A DNA stretch of 64,000 bases from NCBI GenBank assembly GCA_963751665.1, contig CAVVVF010000004.1, positions 1 through 64,000 on the forward strand, in the 5' to 3' direction. Shown piece by piece: positions 1 through 8,126 of this stretch. The position numbers and the translations under genes are program-made. A model generated the notes under the pieces. That model had not been told where the DNA came from. It made no database searches and saw only the letters and a program-made list of their open reading frames with translations. Position 1 is the first letter of the stretch. Each line of letters begins with the position of its first letter. Source of the DNA: AC-69 sp963751665 (GTDB taxonomy: Bacteria > Actinomycetota > UBA4738 > HRBIN12).

Positions 1-1
1 C

Positions 2-262
2 GGCCGTGTCAACATCTTCGAGCGCTGGGAGTCGCAGGCGGCGCTGGAGACCTTCCGCAGCCGCGGCCCTGACACGGAACAGCGCCTGGCTATGCACGCG
101 GTGTACGTTCAGGAGTACGACATCGTCGACGCGGGCCGTGTTCGGGGAGGAGTGCGGAATGGATCGGCCGGACGGACCCTGCTGCGACCGATGAGATCGG
201 CGCCGCGGTCCGGTCTAATCGAACGACGACAAAACCCAGCGAGAAGGGAGCCGCGACCATGA
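2..262 (+). CDS. C-terminal fragment, ABM-fold monooxygenase-like (partial at left edge)
   Basis: The frame is open from the window edge to a TGA at 260-262. It reads GRVNIFERWESQAALETF and, further on, VYVQEYDIVDAG, which resembles the last helix and strand of antibiotic-biosynthesis-monooxygenase-fold proteins (YgiN-like, small dimeric quinol monooxygenases). Family members normally end soon after this strand, but here about 30 Arg-rich residues follow, so a small indel may have removed the true stop. The stop overlaps the next start as ATGA, which is compatible with co-transcription. The assignment rests on a short stretch and the substrate is unknown. Confidence 0.4.
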   Translation, partial: GRVNIFERWESQAALETFRSRGPDTEQRLAMHAVYVQEYDIVDAGRVRGGVRNGSAGRTLLRPMRSAPRSGLIERRQNPARREPRP

Positions 263-867
263 AACTGACGACCACGGCGCAGGTCTCCGTCGACGGAGTG
301 ATGCAGGGGCCCGGCGGGCCGGAGGAGGACGAGCGCGGCCGATTCGAGCGCGGCGGATGGGCGCAGTTCGACGACGAGGCCTCGACGGTCATGGACGAGA
401 TCTACCAGCGCGCCGACGCGTTCCTGTTCGGCCGGCGGACCTACGAGATCTTCGCCGGCTCCTGGGGATCATGGGCAGATCCGGGCGACAGCCCCATCTG
501 GACGGCGTTGAACACGCTGCCCAAGTACGTCGCATCGACCACGCTCACCGACCCGCAGCTGGGCGAACACGACCGTCCTCTCCGGCGACGTCGCGGCGGC
601 CGTCGGCGAGCTGAAAGCCAAGCCGGGACGCGAACTGCAGGTGCACGGCAGCGGCGCCCTGTTCCGGTGGCTGCTCGACAACGACCTCGTCGACGAGATG
701 AACCTGTTCGTCTTCCCGTGGTCGTCGGCCAGGGCACGCGGCTATTCCCCGACACCGGCCCGGACACGGCGCTTGACCTGGTCGACTCGCGAGCTACCCC
801 GAAGGGGGTAACGATCCAGGTCTACCGGCCCACGGGCCGCCCGCGGTATGCAACCGCCACCATGTGA
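259..867 (+). pseudogene. RibD-C/dihydrofolate reductase-family protein, copy 1 (two frameshifts)
   Basis: The N-terminus MKLTTTAQVSVDGVMQGPGG and the segment ADAFLFGRRTYEIF are typical of single-domain RibD C-terminal (dihydrofolate reductase-like) proteins, NADPH-dependent reductases that usually have no assigned substrate. The frame breaks at about 562-570 into the +1 frame, which carries TTVLSGDVAAAVGELK and ELQVHGSGALFRWLLDNDLV. It returns at about 718-722 to VVVGQGTRLFPDTG and ends at 867. The pieces together give one ordinary protein of about 200 residues, so two small indels, real or artefactual, separate it from an intact gene. It is the first of three related genes in a row, each carrying a reductase-type segment. 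Confidence 0.8.
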
Positions 868-950
868 CACAGGTGCCGCGGTCAGTGAGAGTCGACATCC
901 CCAAGGCAAGGTCAGTGAAGTTGAACCCCGATTCCTGAAGGAGGTCAGCC

Positions 951-1595
951 ATGTCACTCGTCCGCGTCCACAACTTCTCGATCTCGCTCGACGGTTTCGG
1001 CACCGGCGAACCTCAGAGCCACGACGCACCGTTCGGCCACGCCGGCGAACGACTGCACGAATGGATGTTCACGACCCGGTGGTGGCGCGAGATGGTCGGC
1101 GAGCCCGGCGGCACCCGCGGCCTCGACGACGCCTTCGCGCGGCTGCACGACCCCGGGATCGGCGCCGAGATCATGGGTGCCGGGAAGTTCGGCTACCCCG
1201 GATGGCACGAGGACCCGGAGTGGAAGGGCTGGTGGGGTCCCGACCCGCCGTTCCACACACCGGTCTTCGTCCTCACCCATCACCCGCGCCCGTCGATCGA
1301 GATGGAGGGCGGCACGACGTTCCACTTCCTCGACGTGTCGCCCGCCGAGGCGCTCGAGACCGCTCGGGAGGCTGCGGACGGGCAGGACGTGCGCCTCGGT
1401 GGAGGCGCCACCGTGATCCGCGACTTCCTCGCTGCGGGGCTCGTGGACCACATGCACATCGTGGTCGTCCCGATCCTGCTCGGCCGAGGCGTGCGCCTCT
1501 GGGACGGGCTGGAGGGCCTCGAGAAGGACTATCAGGTCGAGGCCACCTCCTCGCCCAGCGGAGTGACGCATGTGACGTTCACCCGTGCGGCGTGA
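951..1595 (+). CDS. RibD-C/dihydrofolate reductase-family protein, copy 2
   Basis: An intact 214-residue protein beginning MSLVRVHNFSISLDGFGTG, the usual first strand of this family. DVRLGGGATVIRDFLAAGLVD contains the Gly-rich nucleotide-binding turn, and VVVPILLGRGVRLWDGL is the conserved C-terminal block. An AAGGAGG ribosome site lies about 6 bases before the ATG at 951. The product is expected to be a cytosolic NAD(P)H-dependent reductase; the substrate cannot be read from sequence. It differs from copies 1 and 3 by an insertion between about residues 25 and 75 rich in Trp, His and Arg, so the three are paralogues rather than recent duplicates. Confidence 0.85.
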   Translation: MSLVRVHNFSISLDGFGTGEPQSHDAPFGHAGERLHEWMFTTRWWREMVGEPGGTRGLDDAFARLHDPGIGAEIMGAGKFGYPGWHEDPEWKGWWGPDPPFHTPVFVLTHHPRPSIEMEGGTTFHFLDVSPAEALETAREAADGQDVRLGGGATVIRDFLAAGLVDHMHIVVVPILLGRGVRLWDGLEGLEKDYQVEATSSPSGVTHVTFTRAA

Positions 1596-1682
1596 GCCGC
1601 TCGGGCGCGCACTCACTCGTCAGACCGACGGCGTGAACCCGACCATCCTCGATGACCCACTCGACGCACAAGGAGGAACTTC

Positions 1683-2298
1683 ATGCAGGAACTGCTCGTG
1701 GACTTCATCACCTCGCTGGACGGCTACGGGGCCGCGGAAGGCTGGCCCGGATGGTGGGGACTCGAAGGCCCCGAGTATCTCGCCTGGCTCGGCCAGCAGC
1801 CGGAACGCGACTACACGATCTTGATGGGAGCGAACACGTACCGTCTGATGTCCGGATTCGCCACCGAATCCGAGGCGTCGGCCTCGGACGAGCCCATGAC
1901 CGATGAAGGCGCCGCCATCGCCGAGCTTGCCAGAGCGTCCAAGGTCGTGTTCTCCTCGACGTTGCAGCCTCCGTTGTCCTGGCCCAATACCCGGCTGATC
2001 AGCGGAGATGCGGTCGAGGCGGTGGCGGCAGATGAAGCAGGACGGCACCAGCCCGATGCGCACCCTCGGCAGCCTGACCCTGTGCCGGTCGCTCCTCGAG
2101 GCGGGCCTGGTGGACCGTTTCCGCGTGGTCGTCTTCCCCGTGATCACCGGGAGCACCGGCCGCGACCGGATCTACGACGGGTATCCCGATGTCACCCTCG
2201 AGATGGTTGCCAGCCGAACGTTCGACGGCAGACTCCAGCTGCTCGAGTACGTCCCCACGGTGCTCACCGGTCCACCCGGCTCGCACCCCGCTTCCTGA
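1683..2298 (+). CDS. RibD-C/dihydrofolate reductase-family protein, copy 3 (one frameshift)
   Basis: It starts at an ATG preceded by AAGGAGGAACTTC. The first frame gives MQELLVDFITSLDGYGAAEG and DYTILMGANTYRLMSGFA. At about 2018-2030 the frame shifts; QMKQDGTSPMRTLGSLTLCR, LLEAGLVDRFRVVVFPVITG and RDRIYDGYP continue in the next frame to a TGA at 2296-2298. The joined protein is about 205 residues, the normal family length. In the sequence as given the reductase fold is cut before its last strands, so the gene is either inactive or affected by a one-base error (GGTGGCGGCAG could be GGTGCGGCAG). Confidence 0.8.
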
Positions 2299-2338
2299 GC
2301 GCGCACTGCTGTCCGAACCGCGCGACGTTCGCGTGGAG

Positions 2339-2542
2339 ATGACGCTCGCCGGAAATTCGCTCCATGAGGACGACACAGCGCTCACGTTGCGGATCTGCTC
2401 GGCGAGGTCATCCGCGCCTAGAGGCGAGTGGCACTGGCACGGCGCCGCGCCCGACCACTTCATGACCAACCTCTTGATGAGCGAGGGCGTGGCCGAGTGG
2501 GGCGAGCACGTCGGCGAAAGCGAGTGCCGCGGCCAGGCGTAG
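2339..2542 (+). pseudogene. Cupin-like C-terminal remnant
   Basis: A 67-codon frame starting MTLAGNSLHEDD. Its middle, GEWHWHGAAPDHFMTNLLMSEG, matches the metal-binding second half of small cupins, which carry a GExHWHGA motif and a xMTHL strand. The N-terminal half of the barrel is missing. It may be the tail of a decayed or frame-broken cupin gene, possibly one related to the carboxymuconolactone decarboxylase-associated cupins often found beside small oxidoreductases. No ribosome site was evident. Confidence 0.4.
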
Positions 2543-2584
2543 CAACGGGCCTGCGCCGGCGAGGCGGCGCGGTGAGATTTCGAG

Positions 2585-2621
2585 GAGGATCTGTGGAGGC
2601 CTCTCCGACTCCACGATCCTC
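2585..2621 (-). terminator. Hairpin downstream of the selenocysteine tRNA
   Basis: The arms GAGGATC (2585-2591) plus GTGGAG (2593-2598) pair with CTCCAC (2609-2614) plus GATCCTC (2615-2621), giving a 13-bp stem with one bulged base and a 10-base loop. It lies 16 bases beyond the 3' end of the leftward tRNA gene, where a terminator is expected. No U-tract follows, so this is a hairpin call only. Confidence 0.5.
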
Positions 2622-2637
2622 CCCGTTCTCTCCACGC

Positions 2638-2728
2638 GGAGGCGGACGGGAATCGAACCCGCCTGGGAGCTCTCGCCCCCACACCGGTTTTGAAGACCGG
2701 GGGGCCCACCAGGCGCCCTGACGCCTCC
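2638..2728 (-). tRNA. selC: tRNA-Sec (anticodon UCA)
   Basis: On the minus strand the 91-nt element folds as a selenocysteine tRNA. It has a GGAGGCG/CGCCUCC acceptor stem, a D arm GGGC/GCCC, an anticodon arm CCGGU-CUUCAAA-ACCGG with anticodon UCA, a long variable arm (GGGGGC-GAGA-GCUCCC) and a T arm with GGGUUCGAUUCCC. UCA decodes UGA as selenocysteine when SelA, SelB and SelD are present. CCA is not encoded. It stands alone and divergent from the HAD gene; no sel genes or recognisable selenoprotein lie in this window. Confidence 0.92.
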
Positions 2729-2809
2729 AGGCCCGAGGATACGTCGAAGCGGGATCGGGAAGCCGAAATCCGGTCCGTGTCGGGACCGTCCTCTACCATT
2801 GAATGGACC

Positions 2810-3616
2810 ATGGAAGCGGCGTTCTTCGACCTGGACAAGACGATCATCTCCAAGTCCAGCTCGCTCGCCCTGTCCCGGCCGATGTACCGGGCGGGCATGG
2901 TCTCCCGCGGCCAGCTCCTGCGCGGGGCCTACGCCCAGCTCGTCTACCTGCTGGTGGGGGCGGACGAGAAGAAGATGGAGCGTCTGAAGGACGGGCTCCT
3001 GGCCCTGACCAAGGGATGGGACCGCCAGCAGGTCGAGCAGCTGGTGCAGGACGTCATCATCGACGTCATCGACCCGTTCGTGTACCAGGAGGCGCTGGAC
3101 CTCATGGCCCTGCACCGGGAGGAGCGCCGCCGGGTCTACATCGTGTCCTCCTCGCCGGAGGAGGTCGTCCGGCCCCTGGCCCGCCACTTCGGCGCGAATG
3201 GGGTCATCGCCACCCGAGCGAGGATCGTGGACGGCAAGTACACCGGCGAGCTCGAGTTCTACTGTGCCGGCGAGGCCAAGGCGCAGGCCATCCGGGACCT
3301 CGCCGAGCGCGTCGGGATCGACCTCGAGGGCTCGTACGCGTACTCCGACGCCGCGTCCGACCTGCCGATGCTGGAGGCCGTGGGACATCCGGTGGCGGTG
3401 AACCCGGACCGTGACCTTCGCAAGGAAGCGGAGGGACGCGGGTGGGACGTCCGCGAGTTCCGCCGGCCGGTTCGCCTGCGCTCGAGGATCGCCTCGGTTG
3501 CCACCCACCCTCGGAACCAGATGGCGGCCGGGGCCGTGGCCGCCATCGCCGTGGCCCTGGTGTTCGGGTGGGTGGTGATCCGGTCCCGCCTGGCCGGCCG
3601 CCGGCGCCGCGACTGA
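2810..3616 (+). CDS. HAD-IB family phosphatase with C-terminal membrane anchor
   Basis: A 268-residue SerB-like HAD-IB hydrolase. Motif I is FFDLDKT (residues 5-11), motif II VSSSPEEVV, the motif III lysine sits in AGEAKAQA and motif IV is YSDAASDLPML. These bind Mg2+ and form the aspartyl-phosphate intermediate used to dephosphorylate small molecules. Residues about 235-262 (AAGAVAAIAVALVFGWVVI) form a membrane helix followed by an Arg-rich tail, so the catalytic domain is probably held on the inner face of the membrane. The ATG at 2810 is chosen because motif I must lie close to the N-terminus. Substrates of such anchored actinobacterial HAD-IB proteins are mostly unknown; phospholipid phosphates are possible. 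Confidence 0.85.
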   Translation: MEAAFFDLDKTIISKSSSLALSRPMYRAGMVSRGQLLRGAYAQLVYLLVGADEKKMERLKDGLLALTKGWDRQQVEQLVQDVIIDVIDPFVYQEALDLMALHREERRRVYIVSSSPEEVVRPLARHFGANGVIATRARIVDGKYTGELEFYCAGEAKAQAIRDLAERVGIDLEGSYAYSDAASDLPMLEAVGHPVAVNPDRDLRKEAEGRGWDVREFRRPVRLRSRIASVATHPRNQMAAGAVAAIAVALVFGWVVIRSRLAGRRRRD

Positions 3617-3634
3617 CCCCTATCCAACTGCCGG

Positions 3635-3664
3635 TTCGCGGGCCGAAGCGACCCGCACTAGAAT
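3635..3664 (+). promoter_or_regulatory. Predicted promoter of the 3.67 kb RNA element
   Basis: A TAGAAT -10 box lies at 3659-3664 with a weak -35 (TTCGCG, 3635-3640) 18 bases upstream. TAGAAT also precedes the genes at 18153 and 18634, so it fits the local promoter consensus. Transcription would begin near 3671, at the first base of a stable UUCG hairpin. Confidence 0.45.
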
Positions 3665-3670
3665 CGAGCG

Positions 3671-3801
3671 GTCGCCTTCGGGTGACCGTGAAGGGAGCAG
3701 AAACCCACGCGCGTCTTGCCGCGGGAGGCATGCTCCGGGTTCGGCGGCAGCAGTCGCCGGTTCCCGAGCAAGTGCGGACAGCGCATGCTACCTGCTCCCT
3801 T
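3671..3801 (+). ncRNA. Candidate structured RNA (unassigned)
   Basis: The element opens with GGUCGCC-UUCG-GGUGACC (3670-3687). An 11-bp stem follows, GAAGGGAGCAG (3690-3700) pairing with CUGCUCCCUUC (3791-3801). Inside it, GCUC-GGG-CGGCG pairs with CGCCG-CCC-GAGC (about 3731-3768), leaving large single-stranded flanks on both sides. A long rod with an open middle resembles 6S-type RNAs, but it is shorter than usual and no family motif is certain. It does not match SRP RNA, RNase P, tmRNA or a riboswitch I recognise. The carboxypeptidase gene runs towards it from the right, and its corrected frame could also read across it on the minus strand. Confidence 0.4.
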
Positions 3802-3827
3802 CGCGCTGTCTGGAGCTGTCTCGGCGC

Positions 3828-5029
3828 TCAGCCCTCGGGCCGGTGGCCGGCGGTACTCGAAGTGCATCCCGTCGGGCAGCGACGAACGTTCCGCCCCAGA
3901 TGAACCCCCACTTCTCGAAGGCCGCGACCATCCGGGGGTCCTGGTGGGGCGTCGCCCCGTACGGGTTCTCCGGGACGTTGATGTCGAGCGCGATGCCCCA
4001 CGTGTGGTGGGAGATGGCCTGCGACGGATCGCGGTTCGAGTACCGCCGAGCGTAGCAGCCCGAGTAGCTGTGGATGGTGCCCGCCAGGCCGTCGGCGATC
4101 AGCTCGCGCATGACCCCCCGGACCTGGGGGAACAGCGCCACGTTGCACGTGATCCGCCCGAGGATCGGGACCCGTTCGGTGGCGATGTGGGCCCGCTCCC
4201 ACGCCGGGTCGATCAGGAGGTAGCCGGGACGGCTCGGGTCCGGCTTCGCCGCGAACTCGCCGAACAGCAGCTTGATCTGGACTGGGGGTAGCACGGCGTC
4301 GCCCTGGCGGAAGTACGGCGTCTCCCCGGGGGCGCGGACCCGAAGCGGCAGGCCACTCGGCAGGATGGTCCTGATCTCCTTCGTCAGCGACGCATCGGTG
4401 GCGTGGCCGGAGGGTTGGAGCAGCGCGTAGCGATCGTGGGTCACGCCGATCTCCCGCCCGAGGTGTCGCGACACCATGAGCTCCTGCGCTCCGACCAGCT
4501 CGTCGGGGAGGACCGCGGCGACCTGGACACGCGCCGATCCGAACTGAAGGACCGCGCCGGGACCGAGGTGCCGGAGGCGGGCGCTGCTCTCACCCAGGAT
4601 CCCCTGCCCGTTGGCGAGCGCCACGATCACGCCGCGGTCGGCCGGCGGCAGGAACGGCGCGTACTCGCGGGGATTGACCGCCGCTACCTCGAGCGGGATG
4701 CGGTAGCCGTCCTGCGGGTCGTCCACGACCTCTCCCTGCGGCGTCATGGACCGACTCATCCAGGCGTTGTCGCTGGCCACCACGACCGTGCGTTGCATCG
4801 CGGGCAGGTCGGCCACGCGTTGGCGGAACCCGGCGGGCAGCCCACCCGGGGTCCAGGCCAGGAAGGTCCGGGGGGCCTCCGGCGTGGTCACCGGAACGGC
4901 GACGGGGACCTGGTCCGGGCGCCCGTGGCGGGGAAGTCCCGTGCCCTGGAGCGAGAGGGTGAGCACGGCGCCGGCGACGAAACCGGCCAGGCCGGCGGTG
5001 GAGGCCGAAGTCAACCGGCCCAACCTCAT
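3828..5029 (-). CDS. Peptidase M15 / VanY-like D,D-carboxypeptidase (frameshift near the C-terminus)
   Basis: The start MRLGRLTSASTAGLAGFVAG is a signal anchor (ATG at 5029, overlapping the anti-sigma stop as ATGA). The C-terminal third carries SHHTWGIALDINV, the S-x-H-x6-D zinc site of M15B peptidases that trim the terminal D-Ala of peptidoglycan. The last ligand motif, LPDGMHFEYRRPP, is in another frame reached by a one-base shift near 3881-3886. Without the correction the protein would lack the third zinc ligand. The end at 3828 assumes the stop just after this motif; the corrected frame could run on to 3658. The 200-residue middle domain is unassigned. It lies in a leftward operon with the sigma and anti-sigma genes, suggesting cell-wall stress control. 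Confidence 0.75.
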
Positions 5030-7017
5030 GGCGCGTTTCCCTGTGGCTCGGCGTACGGCTCCAGCGAGGCGGCCACGGCCAGCAGGTCGGCGAGCGACAG
5101 GCCGGCCGCGTCGAGCGAGTAGTACACGCCCTGGTCCACCCACTCGAGCTGGTTGCGGTCCGGCGTCCACCTTCCGGTCACGCCGCGGACCTCCACCTCG
5201 GACTGGGTGGCCGATGATGCGGGCGGAAGCTTCTTGGCCACCTCCTCATGGAGCCGGATCGATCCGGTCCCCAGATCGGAGTCCTGCTGCTGGAAGTACG
5301 CGTTCAGCGCTATGTCCTTGTGCAGGCGAACGAGCTCGGCGCTGGCCAGGGCGTAACCGGCGGGAAGCCCATCCGAGGCCGGGAGCAGGACGGGGAACGG
5401 CATCTCGGCGGCGGCCTGCGCCAGCGTCACCCGCTCGGTCACGCCCTCGGGCGAGCTGCGAACCGCCCACGCCTCCGGTATGGGGATCCCGATCACCGGC
5501 AGCGACCCCGCCACGTGCAGCAACGTGTCGCGCGACAGGTTGGTCTCGACGTACAGGTCGGTGCCGGCGGCGTGGATGGACAGCCGCCGTCCGTGGTCCG
5601 CGGTGGCCGGCTCGTAGTACGCCACGCTTCCGTTCGCCAGCTGCACTTCCTGCGCCTGGAGGCCGACCGCCCCGTACAGGGTGTTCGCCGTCCAGCCTCT
5701 GGTCTCCCCGAGCTTCAGCCAGGCCAGGCCCTTCGAGTAGGTGATGAGGGTCTGCGAGGGCTGGTCTTTCGGGGCGGAGTCCGGCGGCAGCACCACCTGA
5801 TAAAGGCCCAGGCCGTCCACGTCCTTCGGCTCGACCGGTTGGAAGCCCGTCTCCTTCGAGGCCTGCGAGATCGACACGGGCTTCGCCCCCTGGTCTCGCA
5901 CACGCTTCGTCTCGGGGATGCGGAAGGTGCCGGCCGCCGGAGGCTCCCGATCGACGGACAGCGCCGCCACCTGGAAGATCGGCTGGCGCGGGGATTCAGC
6001 GGGAAGGCCGAAGCGAAGCGCCCACTCGTCGCGCTCCCGTCCGGCCGCGGGGTAGACCGTGTAGCTGAGGGGGAACCAGCTCTGAGCGTCGAGCCACAGG
6101 TCCACCTGGTCGGTGCTGAAGAACGGCCGCCACGACCCGCCCAGCGACAGGAAGGGGAACAGCGGCTCCGCGCGGTCGAATGGGAGCCGAACCTCGATGG
6201 CCGGACGGCCGAGCATGGTTCCCCGGCCCACCACCTGGAGCTTGTTGGTGTCGGCCAGGCTGGTGACCGGAAGGATCAGGTCGGTAGGGGCGGGCGTCGT
6301 CGAGGAGAACGGAACGCGGTTCTCGACGACGATCTGCTTCGGCGGGCACACGTCGATGGGACAGGCCGACGGGCCGACCGAGTACCAGCTCGAGCCGTTC
6401 ACGATCAGCTCGAGGTCGGTGGGGGTCACGTCCTTGCCCGGGTACTGCGTGTGGTCCACGACGTCGAGGCGGAACCGCTCCGGCGCCTGGAACCAGACGT
6501 TCATGGAGAACTCGCGGACCGGCACTTCGGGAGCGAAGTGGTACTCGGTGACCGCGAACCGGGCCTGGTATGCGGAGAGGGTGGTCGCCGCGGAGGCCAC
6601 GCCCCGCGTGATCTCCGCGGCGTCCACGCTCACGCCCTCGGGCCGTTGCCACGGGCCGCCCACCGCCACGCTCCCGGCCACCAGGCCCACCGCGAGGGCT
6701 GCGGCCACAGGAGCCAGCCGGATCCGCCCTGGGAGGAGCGGCCGCCGGGTGCGGCCTCCGGCCAGGACCCGGAGGCGCACCGGCGCCCGCTCCGGCGTCT
6801 CCCGCTCCACCGCCGCCATGATCGAGTCGACGAGGTCCGGGACCGCGGGGGCCACCTCGAAGCGGGCGGCCTCCCGGAGCTTCCACGCGCCGGCCTCGAA
6901 CCGGGCGCACTCGGCGCAGCCCGCCACGTGTCGGTCCACCGCGGCGGCCAGTCGCGGCGACAGGCGCTCGCCGTCCATGCGCTCGGAGATGGCCCGGCGG
7001 GCCCGGTCACAGTCCAC
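5026..7017 (-). CDS. Zinc-finger anti-sigma factor with large extracytoplasmic sensor domain
   Basis: A 663-residue membrane protein with a GTG start. Residues 1-40 form an anti-sigma zinc finger (CDRARR...HVAGCAECARF, H-x3-C-x2-C). One helix (LAPVAAALAVGLVAGSVAVG, about 100-120) spans the membrane. The outer part begins with an RseB/LolA-like module (SAYQARFAVTEYHF, FSMNVWFQAPERFRLDVV), which in known relatives binds lipid or lipoprotein signals, and ends with repeats resembling a DUF4367-type domain. It overlaps the sigma gene by 11 bases, so the pair is translated together. The likely role is to hold the ECF sigma factor at the membrane until an envelope signal releases it. Confidence 0.85.
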   Translation of the reverse strand: MDCDRARRAISERMDGERLSPRLAAAVDRHVAGCAECARFEAGAWKLREAARFEVAPAVPDLVDSIMAAVERETPERAPVRLRVLAGGRTRRPLLPGRIRLAPVAAALAVGLVAGSVAVGGPWQRPEGVSVDAAEITRGVASAATTLSAYQARFAVTEYHFAPEVPVREFSMNVWFQAPERFRLDVVDHTQYPGKDVTPTDLELIVNGSSWYSVGPSACPIDVCPPKQIVVENRVPFSSTTPAPTDLILPVTSLADTNKLQVVGRGTMLGRPAIEVRLPFDRAEPLFPFLSLGGSWRPFFSTDQVDLWLDAQSWFPLSYTVYPAAGRERDEWALRFGLPAESPRQPIFQVAALSVDREPPAAGTFRIPETKRVRDQGAKPVSISQASKETGFQPVEPKDVDGLGLYQVVLPPDSAPKDQPSQTLITYSKGLAWLKLGETRGWTANTLYGAVGLQAQEVQLANGSVAYYEPATADHGRRLSIHAAGTDLYVETNLSRDTLLHVAGSLPVIGIPIPEAWAVRSSPEGVTERVTLAQAAAEMPFPVLLPASDGLPAGYALASAELVRLHKDIALNAYFQQQDSDLGTGSIRLHEEVAKKLPPASSATQSEVEVRGVTGRWTPDRNQLEWVDQGVYYSLDAAGLSLADLLAVAASLEPYAEPQGNAP

Positions 7018-7531
7018 CGGCGTCCTCCTCCACGGCCAGGGCGCTCATCATGGCCTGCCGGGCCCGGTGCATCCGGCTCTTCACCGTGCCCACCCGAAGG
7101 TTCAGCACGTCCGCGGCTTCCTGGTACGACAGGCCGAACACCTCGATCAGCAGGAACGGCTGGCGGTGCTCCTCGGTCACCGCGGAGAGCGCGGCCGCGA
7201 GCTCCAGCCGGGCCTCGGGGTCCGGCGGTCCCACGGGCGGGGGCGGCTCCTTGGCCATGGTGCTCTTGCGGGACCGAAGGGCGTCCATGGCGCAGTTGCG
7301 GGCGATCCGGAACAGCCAGCTGGTGAACTTCGAATCGCCTCGGAAGCTCCGCAGGAACCGGAACGCCCGAAGGAAGGCCTCCTGGGTCACATCCTCGGCC
7401 AGGGACCGGTCCCTGGTGAAGTGGAAGGCGAAGCGCCACACGTCGGCCTGGTACTGGCGCACCAGCTCCTCGAACGCGCCAAGGTCGCCCTCACGGGCGC
7501 GCGCGAGCGTGCGCGGGTCGGGGTCCTGCAC
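7007..7531 (-). CDS. ECF-type RNA polymerase sigma factor
   Basis: A 174-residue sigma-70 family protein. Region 2 contains FEELVRQYQADVWRFAF, EDVTQEAFLRAFRFL and FTSWLFRIARNCAMD; region 4 contains LIEVFGLSYQEAADVLNL and VGTVKSRMHRARQAM, the helix-turn-helix that reads the -35 element. The GTG at 7531 is preferred to the TTG at 7558 because GAGAGG precedes it by six bases. It overlaps the anti-sigma gene, and the operon continues into a D,D-carboxypeptidase, pointing to a SigE/SigM-like envelope-stress regulon. No obvious autoregulated promoter can be picked from sequence alone. Confidence 0.9.
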   Translation of the reverse strand: MQDPDPRTLARAREGDLGAFEELVRQYQADVWRFAFHFTRDRSLAEDVTQEAFLRAFRFLRSFRGDSKFTSWLFRIARNCAMDALRSRKSTMAKEPPPPVGPPDPEARLELAAALSAVTEEHRQPFLLIEVFGLSYQEAADVLNLRVGTVKSRMHRARQAMMSALAVEEDAGGL

Positions 7532-7649
7532 GTATGCCCTCTCGGTCCGGCCGGCCAATCAAGCTTATCGACCGGGCCAGGCCGGGGCTGGGTTCCTAGC
7601 TCAGCCGCGATGGGGGCTGCCTTCGTGCCCGGCGGACGGGTGCTCGTGC

Positions 7650-7970
7650 CTAGCGCGCGGCCCTGGAGGAGGGGTGCTCCAGGCGCTCGGCCAGACGCTC
7701 TGCCCGGGTGGCCGCGTCCTCGACCCGGCCGGCGGTCACGGCGCCGGTGATGGCCAGGAGCTCGGTCTCCACCCGAGGCCCGATCCGGCTGGTGCCGCCG
7801 TTGACCAGGGGGTCCAGGCGGCCGATGGCCCGCTCTAGGCGGGCGAGGGGTGCCGGGGGCCCCAGCCGCTCGTCTTGCGCGGGACCCTCGGGCGTCCGCT
7901 CGAGGCCGGTGTGCCCCACCTGGGCGGGCCGCCTGCGCCGCCAGGCGTCGAGGTCGATGACCCGTCCCAT
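7650..7970 (-). CDS. Small conserved-looking hypothetical protein
   Basis: A 106-residue protein starting MGRVIDLDAWRRRRPAQ. The rest is helical and charged, ending EDAATRAERLAERLEH, with no membrane segment or cysteine. Small actinobacterial proteins with a VIDLDAWRxRR start are common and uncharacterised; some lie beside sigma factor genes. The start is chosen at the ATG immediately preceding this motif. It lies 119 bases upstream of the sigma gene in the same direction and may share its transcript. No function is proposed. Confidence 0.55.
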   Translation of the reverse strand: MGRVIDLDAWRRRRPAQVGHTGLERTPEGPAQDERLGPPAPLARLERAIGRLDPLVNGGTSRIGPRVETELLAITGAVTAGRVEDAATRAERLAERLEHPSSRAAR

Positions 7971-8126
7971 GCTCCGAAGCGTAGAACGGGGGTGTGACAA
8001 ATCCTCGGAAGCTCGGGGAAGGCGCCGTGTGTGCACTCTCCGCGTTTGCGCCTTCTTGCGGCCCTCGGGTAGGTTCGAGCGTGAGGCAGGGTCCGCACCC
8101 CGGCGGGCCTACAGAGAGGGGGATCC

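Noticed and set aside
4403..7326. Long plus-strand open frames opposite the carboxypeptidase and anti-sigma genes
   Set aside because: They are antisense shadows of conserved proteins, have no recognisable motif and show Arg/Gly/Pro-rich composition typical of wrong frames in high-GC DNA.
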